A stretch of 60,000 nucleotides of DNA from Membranipora membranacea (lineage: Eukaryota > Bryozoa > Gymnolaemata > Cheilostomatida > Membraniporidae), in assembly GCA_914767715.1 (NCBI GenBank), contig OU612070.1:13783501-13843500 (forward strand), read 5' to 3'. Below the pieces are notes generated by a model. That model searched no databases and had not been told where the DNA came from. It saw only the letters and a program-made list of their open reading frames with translations. Below, piece after piece: positions 13,741 to 25,409 of the stretch (position 1 is its first letter; each line of letters opens with the position of its first letter). Position numbers and translations under genes: made by a program.

Positions 13741-13873
13741 AACCACGTAACCACGTGACCACATGAACACTTCACCTCCCTCTCTCCTTTCTCCCCATGA
13801 TTCTCAGTAATTCCACATAGATAAATACAATTTTCCAGAGTATTAATGGTTAACCACTTTTATTTCTCACCTT

Positions 13874-14390
13874 TCACCGCCTTTGTCCTGTACGGGTGGC
13901 GGGTTTTTGCTTGATACCATGCTCAACCAGACTTCTCCATCTGCTCCGGTCTTCCACATCGCTGCTATCAAGATCCGGCCATCTGAGGTCCACATCTGTT
14001 GTATCACTCCATCTCTGCTTAGGGCGGCCTCTAGGTCTATTGCCATCTATCTCCATCTCACACACTTTTCTGATGTCTTCCTGACTATCTCGTCTTTGAA
14101 CATGTCCAAACCACTGCATTCTCTTTCTTCTCATCAGGTCTTTAATTGGCACCACTTTTGCTTCGTGTAAAATATCTTCGTTCCTCCTATGTTCCTCAAG
14201 GCTGATCCCAAGACAGTACCGGACCATGCGCATTTCGCAGGAAGCGATCTTATCTGACAGATGTCCCGTTATTAGCCATGTTTCGTTACCATAAAGAAGG
14301 GTTGGTCGTATTGATGTTTTGTAGATTAGAACTTTCAGTTTGCATGGCATCTTTTTGTCACATAATACCCCTGAGAGCTCTCAGTTAGGT
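13874..14390 (-). pseudogene. Non-LTR retrotransposon fragment, end of the reverse transcriptase ORF
   Basis: The minus strand encodes about 170 residues with the typical tail of many LINE polymerases: SGVLCDKKMPCKLK, YKTSIRPTLLYGNETW, CEMRMVRYCLGIS, RMQWFGHVQRR, and RPRGRPKQRW before the stop. The catalytic YADD-type core is absent. An in-frame stop sits just upstream at about 14391, so only the 3' end remains, as expected for a 5'-truncated insertion that has begun to decay. Clade assignment needs a database search. Confidence 0.85.
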
Positions 14391-14582
14391 GCAGCTTTGG
14401 AGATTTTAAGAGTTTCATATTATCTATAAAAAGTTTTATAGAACATCCTACCTATCTGCCCATCCATAAATCATTCTCTCTCCATCAAAACTTCAAACCA
14501 CCCTTCATTCAGTACATCTGACTGGCTATCAAGATTTTTATTTCTGTTCTATAATTGAACCCATTCGTTTTAAAAAAGTCGT

Positions 14583-14660
14583 TAGCAGGGCAAACTCCCT
14601 AGTCATAACTCTGATCTTGAATACACAACATGATCTCCTTTTTCTTTTATTCTATTCTTT
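14583..14660 (+). repeat. Copy of a DC-STAMP gene intron segment
   Basis: GGGCAAACTCCCTAGTCATA, CTCTGATCT and GAATACACAACATGATCTC, followed by a T-rich tract, match 23069-23141, the last about 70 bases of the intron before the exon at 23145. The match stops near the splice acceptor and no exon sequence follows here. It is either a decayed partial gene duplicate or a dispersed repeat. Confidence 0.7.
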
Positions 14661-15105
14661 TACTAGCTATGGCACCAGCAGCTTTTGATCTTTTCTTCCT
14701 GTTCACATAAGAATGGCCACATTGTCTGAGCCTCCAGGCTCTTGCTCCCCATCTGACGGCCCCTCAGCCGGGCCACACTGTTTTGTTTTGGTCCGGATGA
14801 TAGGTTTCCAAACTTATTTCACCCGCCCCTCGTGCCATAGTTCACTACTCAAATTCACCACATTGAGCATAGTACAACTCATACACAAGTCAGAGAGATG
14901 ACTTGTTTGCGCTACAGCCATTGGGCTGTCTGTGATTTGTGAATGTGACAATATAAAGTAGTCACAGCTCCTCAATGTCCACTTTATTATGTTCAAGATA
15001 AGCTTCTTGGCATCAATCCAATATCTTGAGTTATAAGAGTCAATCATGCTTATCATTCTTACAATGGGACAAAAAGCTCTTGTTATTGTAATGCTACTGT
15101 AAACC

Positions 15106-15336
15106 ATGGGGGTGGGAGATGAGTGAAAGAGATAGGGGGGAACCATCAATGTAATCTCATGATCCTTTTTCGATGTGTTTTTTTTTCAATTTTGTGTGGG
15201 TATCTATATATATCTATGTCTATATATGTCTATGTCTTTATATATAGATACCCACACAAAACACATCGAAAAAGTATCATGAGATTACATTGATGGTTCC
15301 CCCCTATACTCATTCTTCTCTTCTCGCCCACCCCCT
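15106..15336. mobile_element. Fold-back MITE-like hairpin
   Basis: The arms 15109-15222 and about 15236-15334 are reverse complements: GGGGGGAACCATCAATGTAA, TCATGAT, TTTTTCGATGTGTTTT and TGTGTGGGTATCTATATATA each reappear inverted. The short loop is a TATATATCTATG repeat. The strand could form a hairpin of about 100 bp. There is no coding content. Confidence 0.8.
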
Positions 15337-15483
15337 CTCACTGACAAAAAGCACAGGCTATATCAAAGTCAGGTGGCCTTATGCTGTAAACGGCACAAAA
15401 GTATGTCATTAAACTTGATAATAGAGGTTCAGTTTAAATCTGAGCTTCAATTTCCTGGTTGTTCAAAATCATAATCTGGAACT

Positions 15484-18400
15484 ATGGAAGGTAAGTTTTG
15501 AAGTTGAATATATCATAGTGTTGATTTATTTTAGTTAAATAACAGTGAAGGAAGGATATTCATCAGCCAACAGTAGCACAATCCATACAAGTACATGCCG
15601 TTTTATTTGAGTAGCACTTTATCGATGAGTTCAAACTCATGAAGGTGAATGTTGAATGTTGAACGAGTCACCAGACCAGGTGATAAGGGAATGTGCTCCA
15701 ACACTTGACACTGGTAAAAAATGGTCTGTCACAGAGACTGTCAGAGATGCCAAATCTCGACTGGAGATAAGTGAGATTGTGGGTGCTGTGACAACTGCAC
15801 GTCATGGCGTCGGCTGGGAAGCGAACCGGTGGTTCTCAAAGGAAAGCCCAAAGGTTAGACGGGAGATGGTAGTTGATGAGGTGCGCAAGATGGAAGAGGA
15901 GCGCCGCCAGACACAAGCTGTAGGCCAAGCCCGATAAGGCAGGTGGACTTGTTGGGAGTCTGTTGAGCAGCGTCAGCTCAAATGGACAGAATTGTGGTCG
16001 ATGGAGCCACAAAGGATCAGCTTTCTGGTTGGTGCAGCTTATGATCAACTACCGACCCCGGCAAACCTGGAACGCTGGAATTTGACCGAGGACTCGAAAT
16101 GCGCCGAGTGCTCGGCTAAGGGCACACTTCGAGATATACTGTCGAATTGCCAACAGAGCCTGGGAAGATACACATATAGGCATAATCAAGTCCTGAAAGT
16201 GTTGTGTAAATATGTCATGGAGAAGTGTGAATATGCTAATGCTGGTGGTGAAGCGCGTGAAAAGATTTTGCGCAAAAAAGGATTGATGAACAGCGGAGAA
16301 TGGCAGGTGAGATGCGACCTCACAAAGCAGCTCAGCCATTGGCGGTTGCAGAAATAACTTTTCTGGACTGACCACACATAGCCAACACTCAAATATTAAT
16401 GTATTTACCATCTATTAGTGTGGCTCCAGCATGAGAACAGTTTACTCCCCATTGTTTTCGACAGGGCTCTCAACCACTCAGGTTTAGCCCGAGCTACTCA
16501 GATTTTTCGGTTCAACTCAGGTTACTCAGGGGATTTTAGAATGTAAGCTAAAAACTCAGATTTTGCTCGTTGGCAGAGATGAATGATATATAAACAATGC
16601 TAAATGTTGCCTTACAATAATTTATGCCATATTATTAATGAATGATCAGGTATTAGATTCTAGTTGTGATATGTTATGTAAATAATACTGCACTGCCTAA
16701 ACTAATTATACCAAAGATTATATTATATACTCTCCCTGCACTGCCTATTCAAGTCAATTATGTGAAATTGATATGGCTAAATTCCAATTTGCATTTGAGA
16801 ATGCTTTTAAAATTTAGCTTGTAACGAACTTGACATGATTGAATGAATCTATCTAGTCTCTAATTTGAATACACTAATAACAAGCGTTATAGAATATCGA
16901 CACATTACACCAATGAACTAAACCTCATTGGTGTAATGTGACTTGGTAAACTAAACCAATGAACTAAACCTCATAGGTTTAGTTCATTTATTACACCCAC
17001 ATCCCAACTGAGATGAATAATAAAGATGACATCAAACTTTTGCATGAGAATAATGTGTGGTATTTGTTGTGGGTATTTTATTTCATTTGTGATAAGCTAT
17101 GCTCTTATTGAACTGCCAATCCCAGTGATTTGCGAAATAGATAATATGTCTAAATAGAAGTTGGAATTTTAGACATGTTAAAATAGTGATTTTGCAGTTG
17201 GACCGGATAAATCCAGGCAATGATTTCAATAGCATCACATTACATTAATTATGCCTTTATACCCTGGCGCCTCGATTCGTCAGCCTTTAAATCAATATTT
17301 CTACAAATATCATATTTTAACATCATAGGGATATATTTTCGCCTGTGGCGACAGCTAGATCAAGTTTGCTCCATTTTTCCCCCGTTGGAATTGCCCCCCC
17401 CCCCCCTCTACTGACACCTCCTTCGGCGTGTCAGTAGAGGGGGGGGCAATTCCAACAGGGGAGAAATGGAGCAAACTTGATCTAGGCGACGGCCTTGGTT
17501 AGTCCATATGAATTGGTTCATCTGGATCAAATCTAAAATTGTTTACGATTTCATGTTTACAAGAAATGCTCTAGGTTTTTAATGATTTACTTGCTATCAC
17601 AAACATGAAATGTTGCGAGAAAAGGATGCATATACTTTGTCAATAAAGGAGCTTGTTGCTATAGTATGGAACTTGCATTTGAGGGCATCGCTCTAGAAAA
17701 CTGTGTATGATGTGATGCTCATCAGCAAAACAGCACAATAATATTGACGTCGCCTACGTCAAGCCTCAAATTCTTGGCAACATTAAAAAATTTCCTTAGT
17801 AATTTCTTGTCTATGGTACATATGCTCGTGTGCAAAACAGGCATACACAGTACATCAAGAGGGAAACTACAAAACTTTTGAACATCATGAAAGCTAATGG
17901 CTTTGAACTTAGATGCAACATTTTTTTAACAACATACATTCTTTGACTTGCTTTGCCAGCTATTCTTTACACATAATCTTCAAATCTCATGGATTTCACC
18001 CGACTATATTTCGGTGCCATCTTAGGCGTACCCTCAGCTGTTTATGCTCAGGGCGTTTTACACCTTTAAAATACCACTATGTGACATGCTAATATCAAAA
18101 CTCAGGTTATGAATCCTCCCAGGTTGAGAGCCCTGGGTTTCGATGGTACAAATTTACTGCAGTACCAATCCTAGAGGTCTAGGCTGAGTGTAAAAATGGT
18201 TGTCACGGTTAGGTTGATGTAATTTGCAGACTAATGTAGCATTTGTCTCCCCTAGCGAAGTGCTTGTTTTTGAGAATGCTTTATATCCAGACACCAAGTA
18301 ATCAAATAAGACATGAGTATCCTTATTTAATTCCTGTGAACCAGTATCACATCCAAGAAATTTGAAATAGGCAAATACCTGGCCATTGATTGAATCAATT

Positions 18401-21400
18401 GCTTCTGGCACCACTTAATACGCAACACAACAAGTGGTGCTCAGGAAATGATACATTTGTTAAATACTGGATTAACATTTCTTGCTAGGTATCTAAATAC
18501 CAAATCTTCTCGGCCTATTGGCTAAGATCAAAGTGTCACTGCATTCTAGTTTTCTAGAATGTATCACATTCTCAGTATGAGGATTAGGGCACCTTGCGTC
18601 CCTCTTTAGGGGCAGCCCAATCTTCTGTTTCTTAGCAAACAGCATCTAAATATCAAATCGTTTCTCGGCCTATTGGCTAAGATCAAAGTGTCACTGCCAA
18701 TGGCCGATTAGTGCCAGTTCAGTTCTGGCAACTTGCTGCGCACTTATGATTAGGAGGTCCTCTATGGCCTCACCTCTAGGATGCATTCTAGTTTTCTAGA
18801 ATGTATCACATCCTCAGTATGAGAATTGGGGCAGCTTGCGTCCCTCTTTAGGGGCAGCCCAATCTTCTATTTCTTAGCAAAGAGCATCTAAATACCAAAT
18901 GCTAAATGCTCTTAGCAAGGCAGAAGCACTCTACAGACCCCACTCAGCCAGTACCGCTTAACCCCCTCTCCCACAGGCCTTCTGGGTAAATTTAGAAAAT
19001 AAATAAATATATTTCTAACTGTTTTTCAGGGTCAGGTGAAGTGAAAAGTAAAAATCGAATCAAGTTCTTTGAAGGATTGACCGCTTCAGCAGCAAATGAC
19101 TCTCAAGCATCTGGAAGTAACATGAAGATAACATCAAAACTTCCAAAACTTCCCAAGTTTTCAACAAAGACTGCAAAACAGACTGCTGGAGTGAAGACTA
19201 CAAAAGATATAAAGTCAGGAGAGTCAGACAATGGTGAGAACATGGGAAGGAATTATTCCTCCAGCAACAGCTGCGCTTTTAAAAAAATTTAAAGTTTAAT
19301 ACGCGAACGTGTTGTTTTTTGTGCTTCAATGTGTCTCTTGACCAAATCATTTATGCTTTTTCCAGCCAAAGTTTCACCTGGACGGAAACAAGTTGCAGAC
19401 CAGAACAATAAAAGTTGCTGCCTGTTTCCTCAAATCTGCCGGGCAATATTCCAGTCAAGAAGAGATGAATACAGAATAGCTAAAGGTGTAATTGGAGCTT
19501 TCTTCGGCCTCATTCTTGGTGAGCTTATTTTACGTTAGTAGTTGAAGGGGGTAATACGTTCATCTTCATTGCTGGTAAAACAATATATTTATGAAAATGA
19601 ATTTAGAAGGTACTCAGTATAATTTCTGTCTTGAATTGATCAGAGGTTTCACAGTTGAGGAAAGTGCTTGATAATGAAATGTTACTACCGGCTAACCAGA
19701 CTCAGTTAAAGCGCTTAAATTACACTGTAGTTGGTTGAGCGCAACTGCTGTGATTTCAAAATACACCTTTCAACATTTTTTACAATCACAAATCTACTGA
19801 TGTTTCTTTTTTTTCAATTCAGGAGCAGCCACCTACTTCAGCCTTGCCTATGCATTAGAGTTTCCTATGATCGGATCAGCTATAGCCGCAGGGATAACTG
19901 GGCTGCTGTTGTGTATCGGCTTAGCTGTCAGCACTCAATGTCGAGTCGTTGTTTGCCTCTGTATGCCCACTCTGTCGCTTAAGTCAGGTAGGTTTTATTC
20001 TAGGACTGTATGAATCATCCAAATTCCTTTAAGAGCCAATAATAGGAGCACAAAATAAATGCCTCCAGGTGATACGGGTGTTAAGGATTTAATTGAAAAC
20101 ATTACCCTGGAAACTGATCATAATAAGCTTATACAGATTGAAAACCCCACTCTCTGATAACACAGCGTCTGCACAATATGACAAGATGACGCACAACTGA
20201 TTTATCAGTTTAAAAGACCTTATCCAATTACTTCATTGTTTACTAATATCATGACATCAGAGAAGGGAGCAATTTACTGTAAACTGGCACATCGGACAAG
20301 CCGCAGTCAATGACCTGGGGAACAGTCTATATCAATTTATTATTTTATTGCACAATGTTAATCCAGGGAAATTTGGTAAGTGGGTGTACTATGGTGTCAG
20401 ATTCGAATATTGTGCATCGTCATTGCATTGACACTTTTTCCTCTTATCAAGCAATTGCATCGTACTCCTAACATCATCGTTCAGAGCATATCAATTTGTC
20501 CATCATTCCATCGCTGACTAATCGAGAAAATTCAGCAAAATTTTCATAGCTGGTAAAATGTAATAAATTCATGACAACTAACAATGATTCTTGAAGGTCG
20601 TTTGGTGCTGACAACGATAGCTGTGACACTGATGTTAACTGGTCCGCTGATGACGATCAGTAGTAACGGGTCTGAGCTGGCAATCATGCCGAGCTGCACC
20701 GCTGACCTACTCTACAATGAAAGTGTTGCACTTGAGCAAATTGCAAGGGCGCCATTTGAAGAATTTAAAGAAGGTGAGAAAATAACTTCCTTATGATTTT
20801 GATAGACATAAGAATACTTTAACAGGACAGCGGATGATATTGTCCTGGCCCTAATGACATTACAGATATAAATCATCTTTCTTCTCTATTTAACAGGCCC
20901 CCTTAAGCACAGGTGGCTTGTGTGGAGTAGTGACCCTATACCCTTGCCCGCCGTTGCCGGCTACTCTTTTTTTCGAAGAGGGAGAGGGGATCTTAATACT
21001 GCCTGCAAGCACACAGTAGACCTCCTGTTTTTATGGTCCTGATCCAAATAGACCTGGCTAGGATGAATGGCTTCGCAGTACCAAATCAGAAATGACAGGC
21101 GACGCTTGGAATCAAGCCCTTACCCTTAACTGTCAGACCACTCCTGACTCCTGACTAATAATAAACAATACAAAAAACTTCATTTCAGAAATGAAAGAGA
21201 GCCTGGACAGATTACAAAGTCAGTTAAATGGGCTGAAGAATAAATGGAACGAAGCTAAGAAGAGTTTTGAATGGATAGAGAGTGTACGGAAGCAACTACG
21301 GAAAATTCGTATAAATGCACCCAGTGCTATTGGTGATTTAATCAGAGAGATCGACATGAGACTTGAAGTCGGATTCAAAGTAGAAGACTTCATACAAGGT

Positions 21401-24400
21401 AGGGAGTAATATCTCTATATCTCAGTGGAGGGGAAGGGAGGGGGTGATATCTTGTTTATTATTTGGACAGAGTTTATTTACTACTCATTCAGTGTACGCC
21501 ATGTTCACAGATAGCCCAGCATTCAAATAGTTCGTCTGCGTTTTTGACCATTTCTTGAGATCATCGGGACAGCACTGAATAATGAGAAACCTGACATTAT
21601 CAAGATTTCAGGCACTGCACCTTATAGAATACTATGATCTTGCAATAAGCATGGATGAGATTAAGATTCTGCTGCCACACAAAATATATTATACAACTGA
21701 TGAACTTTTAGGTGATGTGCAGACGATTCCAACTAATACTGATGTAGTAAAGCAAATCAGGGATGACGTCACACAGAAAGTAGAGTTTGTGAACATGATC
21801 ATGTTACAAGTGAAGAGAGTCATTTCACTTTCTGTTCTCATAATTGTGGTTCAATCATATCTTTATCTCAGAGGAATCACTAAGACAGATAACCATGACA
21901 ACCTATACATCACACCACTGTTTGTGGAGGTTGACGAGAAACGAAAAGAGAAAGGTAACTCCGAAATATATTATCAGCATACAAAATAGTTTTCGCTGTT
22001 TTGTTAATTAATTTAAGAACTATAATTGAATGTTCCCTTTACTTTATCACTGTTGATATCCTTGACCTGTCGGACTGACCACGGCATGGTAGTGTAGACA
22101 CACAGTCAGCACATGTGGCAACATTTTACGTTTTAAGTTCTGATTCGATAGTTTGATGATGATAGATGATGATTTATTACAGGGAAGCCATCACTGTTAC
22201 CTTTGACCCCATCAGAGAGAAAGCTGATAACGGATAAAAGACAAGTAAAAATGTCACAAGCAGAGATAAAGGGACTGATCACCGGTCTGATTCCAGCTAC
22301 CATCACCATAGCAGGTATGAATCTGGAATGAATTTATCGTATCACTGAAATTATTCATTACCCCCAGGGACATCACTTCTCTTATAATCAAATGATCATA
22401 TCATTCTCTCTCTATCAGAACATCATTCCATCAGCACATCTTCCTGTTCAATCATATATCTATCTGTCCAGCCTTCACGATATACCCTTCAGATCACTGC
22501 TGTATATTTGAACTATATTTTTTATGAAAAATGCTAGCAACATATAGAAAAAACTACAATGAATGAAAAAATTCTTTTATTAGGAGCCATATTAGTGATA
22601 CTACTGGACTTTGCCCTATATGAGGGTATAAAGTATATAAGACGATTCAATGAGATAGCCATCGATGTCGACCAGGAGACTGATATCACAGTATGGAAGC
22701 TGAATGGGCTGTTTCCCAGAACAAAGGAGTTTGATATAAACCAGTCAATAGACCATCGCATCGACATATCCGTCTGCCTGCCAGTCGGCACAAAACCCAA
22801 CGAGAATCAGTACTTGAGTGAGTAGTGGCCCCTCTTTTTTGGGGGAATTTTTATCATTTATTACCATATCCATCAATGTTATAATCCAGGAAAAAGCTAT
22901 GCTGCAAGGATTTAATGAACGACAATAGTCACAGCTCTAAGAGAAGCAACTTAACTTCAACCTGCAAGTACCTTATGACCAAATATGCCCAAACTCAGTG
23001 TGAATGCTAGAAAGCACATTTTGGTTTATTTGTTCCACGAATGTTGTCGGATGAGTGTATCAACACAAGTAGGGCAAACTCCCAAGTCATAACTCTGATC
23101 TCGAATACACAACATGATCTCTGTTTTCTGTTTATTCTATTCAGGTATCGGCATTGTGTATTTTGTGTTGCTGCTGACAGTCATTTTCCAAGCATATCTC
23201 ATCAGGCTAAGACACTGGCTGGCACTCTACTTCTATCCAGAAACAGAAGTAAAGCGAGTAAAGTCGCTTCATAGAATGCTTGCAAAACAGAGAGTTATTA
23301 CTGTGTTGAGATTAAAGGTAAGTTTTTTTGAGTTAAGGGAAGTCTGTCTTCGGGAGTTTGGGTCTTTATAGAGCTGCTGATTTGGTTCCGCAATATTGGG
23401 AACTATCCATTTATATAATGGGACAAAGCTTGTTGAAAAGGCAATTATGAAATGTAATGCATCATGGGTAATCTACCTACTAGAAGAGTCAATTTAGCTA
23501 TCTCAAATTTAAAGTTTTCCCTAATAAATAGATATTGGCAATGTTTCTCAATTTTGGTTAATTTGAAAGAAAAATAGACAGATTGCTAATTATGTTCGGC
23601 AACATAAACTGACACGAGGAAGGATATTAAATGTTTGACGTTCAGTATGGTAAGACAACTTTGTGTGTCAGGAATAATTATAATCCATTTTAACAGGGCG
23701 TCTTTTCAGTTATTGAGAGAATGCAACTCAAAATCACGTAAACTTGGGAATAATCTACTCAACGACTTCGCAATCTCTCTTTTATAAAAAAATTAGCAGC
23801 AAACATGTGAACTAGCCTGGGCAGGCTGTAGGGGGTGGGGGAGGGACATGTAAACAGCGGATGCTATTTCAAGGCCAGGTCACCAATTCACTATGCTTTC
23901 TTTTTCGTAATCACAATAGATAAGTTTTCAGGATTTGCGGTTGTGGAACTTCATAAAAAATAGTAACTTGCCGTTAGTGCGACAGCCATGGTTCAATGCC
24001 TTGAAACTAATTACAAAACAAACTTTTTCTAGCTAACATCACATACAAATTTATAAATTATAGGATGAGTTACATGAGAAAAGACTGATGTACAAATCAT
24101 ACTACGATCATATCAAGCCTTCAGGAGATAGCAGGTCAAAGGTTATGACAAGGTTAAATGCAGCATTCAGCTGTTGCTGTAAAACCACTAAGAAATGTTA
24201 CATCTGTGATAGAAAGGCCAGTAAATCACTCAAACTGAGCAAATGTCACTCATGTAAACAATGTTTCTGTGAGGTAAGTGAACTTAAAGGAATTTGAAGT
24301 GCTTTGTTTGTGATGTACCCACAAGGTTTTTTATTATCCGGGAGTCAAATAGGACCCTGTTTCCTTAGGTATCACAGCTCAGGCCCTCAGAGACAATCTA

Positions 24401-24852
24401 TAGCTAAGCGAATTCTCGTTCTTTCATAACTTCGTTTAGAGTAACTATCCAACCTGGCTTTTTCAACTGATATTCACATATCATTTTTTGGATTTCAAAC
24501 ACCTCTGCGACATAATTAGTTTGACTCTTGCCAAATAAATTCAACATTTCAACCCTGTCAACAGATTATATTAAAATTAATCGCTCAATCAGAGATCTTC
24601 AGTGAATCTGTATAAATCGCAAGTCAATCAGAACTATAGAAAACACATCAAGGACATATCCAGCTATCTACGTGGAGCATTGTAAATAAGAGCCATATAT
24701 TATTGTTTCAGGAGTGTACAAGGATGGTGATAGGACCAAATGGATGTCCTTGTCTAGATACACAGTACGATTCACTCTACAATACGATATCAGGCTCTGA
24801 CTTCGAAGACGATCAAATGCACAAAACCATTCCTGCCTCAGTGAATGTCTAA
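15484..24852 (+). CDS. DC-STAMP domain membrane protein (DCST1/DCST2-like)
   Basis: This is a multi-pass membrane protein of the DC-STAMP-like family; DCST1, DCST2, fly sneaky and worm spe-42 act in sperm at fertilisation. Exons: 15484-15490, 19030-19233, 19366-19518, 19823-19987, 20597-20773, 21189-21398, 21628-21954, 22183-22314, 22548-22817, 23145-23317, 24064-24273, 24712-24852. They join in frame to 2169 nt, 722 residues, close to the family's usual 700-770. Hydrophobic segments lie near residues 108-132, 135-155, 177-197, 370-386, 465-486 and 550-568. Family hallmarks are a GRLVLTT...LTGP stretch, a YITPLFVEVDEKRKEKG-type motif, and a cysteine-rich RING-like end (CCCKTTKKCYICD, CHSCKQCFCEECTR, GCPC) near 640-692. 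The 7-nt first exon (ATGGAAG) is inferred from phase and splice sites and is the weakest part. Which paralogue it is cannot be decided by eye. Confidence 0.92.
15656..16357 (+). pseudogene. Retroelement C-terminal fragment with an in-frame stop
   Basis: Two open stretches in the same frame (15656-15937 and 15938-16357) are separated only by a TAA at 15935-15937. The second begins GRWTCWE and contains KWTELWSMEPQRISFLV, the pattern C..C (KCAECSAKGTL) and a later cysteine (ILSNCQQ). This resembles the end of retroelement polyproteins common in marine invertebrates, where WE...LW.MEP.R..FL precedes a zinc-binding stretch. No reverse transcriptase core is present upstream. It lies in the first intron of the DC-STAMP gene and is almost certainly dead. 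Confidence 0.65.
16903..16987. repeat. Compound palindrome, CCAATGAACTAAACCTC family
   Basis: CATTACACCAATGAACTAAA is followed by its near reverse complement. A second copy of CCAATGAACTAAACCTC pairs with GGTTTAGTTCATTTATTACA. A related palindrome is at 39166-39206. Confidence 0.7.
17355..17484. mobile_element. MITE, CTAGATCAAG family, copy 1
   Basis: A 130-bp near-perfect inverted repeat starts CTAGATCAAGTTTGCTCCAT and ends with the complement ATGGAGCAAACTTGATCTA. The arms include a C-tract and CCTCTACTGAC, around a short loop. Flanks GGCGACAG (17347-17354) and GGCGACGG (17485-17492) look like a 7-8 bp target duplication with one mismatch, which would fit a hAT-type origin. It lies in the DC-STAMP gene's first intron. 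Confidence 0.8.
18503..18885 (+). repeat. Two tandem SINEs with a U2 snRNA-derived head
   Basis: Copy 2 starts at 18657 with ATCGTTTCTCGGCCTATTGG, then CTAAGATCAAAGTGT. This matches the first about 35 bases of U2 snRNA with two substitutions and one inserted A. Copy 1 starts at 18503 with the same head, but most of the middle of its body is missing. Both share a tail region (TCTAGTTTTCTAGAATGTAT, TTGCGTCCCTCTTTAGGGGC) unrelated to U2. The string TCTAAATACCAA or TCTAAATATCAA occurs before copy 1, between the copies and after copy 2, as if one target site were repeated. They are in the first intron of the DC-STAMP gene. A third, older copy is at 34684-34913. The U2 branch-recognition and Sm regions are absent, so neither can act as a spliceosomal RNA. 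Confidence 0.8.
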
Positions 24853-25018
24853 CATGTGTGCCACATAATGCAGGCTATACTGAGGGCAGGAAATTAACGA
24901 AATTAACTGTTTAAAACAAAATTGGCTCAATTTTATTATTTTACTTTTTATACTGGCGTTGTTATAACCTAAACAATATTATAATCACATTAAAAGTTTT
25001 ATTATATGGCGCTGATTT

Positions 25019-25024
25019 CCCAAT
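25019..25024 (+). terminator. Likely polyadenylation signal of the DC-STAMP gene
   Basis: There is an AATAAA within TTCCCAATAAAAGG about 170 bases after the stop codon. The same hexamer is kept in the inverted copy of this 3' UTR near 58590, which supports a role. Another AATAAA lies further down near 25140. Confidence 0.5.
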
Positions 25025-25409
25025 AAAAGGCTCTGATGGTTGATAGAATGGGATTAAGCTGCTTCTATCGATTTGAAGTAATCATGATGGAAGAGGATGC
25101 AAGTTATACTTCAATGTGCTAAGTTACTTGATTACAAGAAATAAATATATGATTTGTATGAAGTACCCTCAAATACCTTAATATTTATACTATTATTTAG
25201 TGTTTAATTTGAGTTTTCCTGTTGCCAACTTTCGAAAAGGAAATTTAATTGAAGTTCAAGGGTTAGCTTCCCCTTTTGCAATCATTTGACGAAGGCTGTA
25301 TTGATTGGAACACAATGACAGAAAAACTGTTCTGTGTTTACCGATCATTCTATAGCTTATGGTGTCTGAAAGCGCTCTCCATATTTCACAAGCTATACAC
25401 CATAAAAAG

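Noticed and set aside
13620-13745. A CRISPR-like repeat array
   Set aside because: Just two direct units without spacers in a eukaryotic promoter region.
13874-14350. A host gene for a 158-residue protein
   Set aside because: The motifs are those of a LINE polymerase tail and the frame is cut upstream by a stop.
18657-18880. A functional U2 snRNA gene
   Set aside because: Only the first about 35 bases match U2; the branch-recognition sequence, Sm site and 3' stems are replaced by an unrelated body.
21399-21627. An apparent phase break suggested a missing DC-STAMP exon here
   Set aside because: Using the acceptor ending at 21627 in place of the one near 21611 restores the phase, and the whole gene closes at 722 codons.
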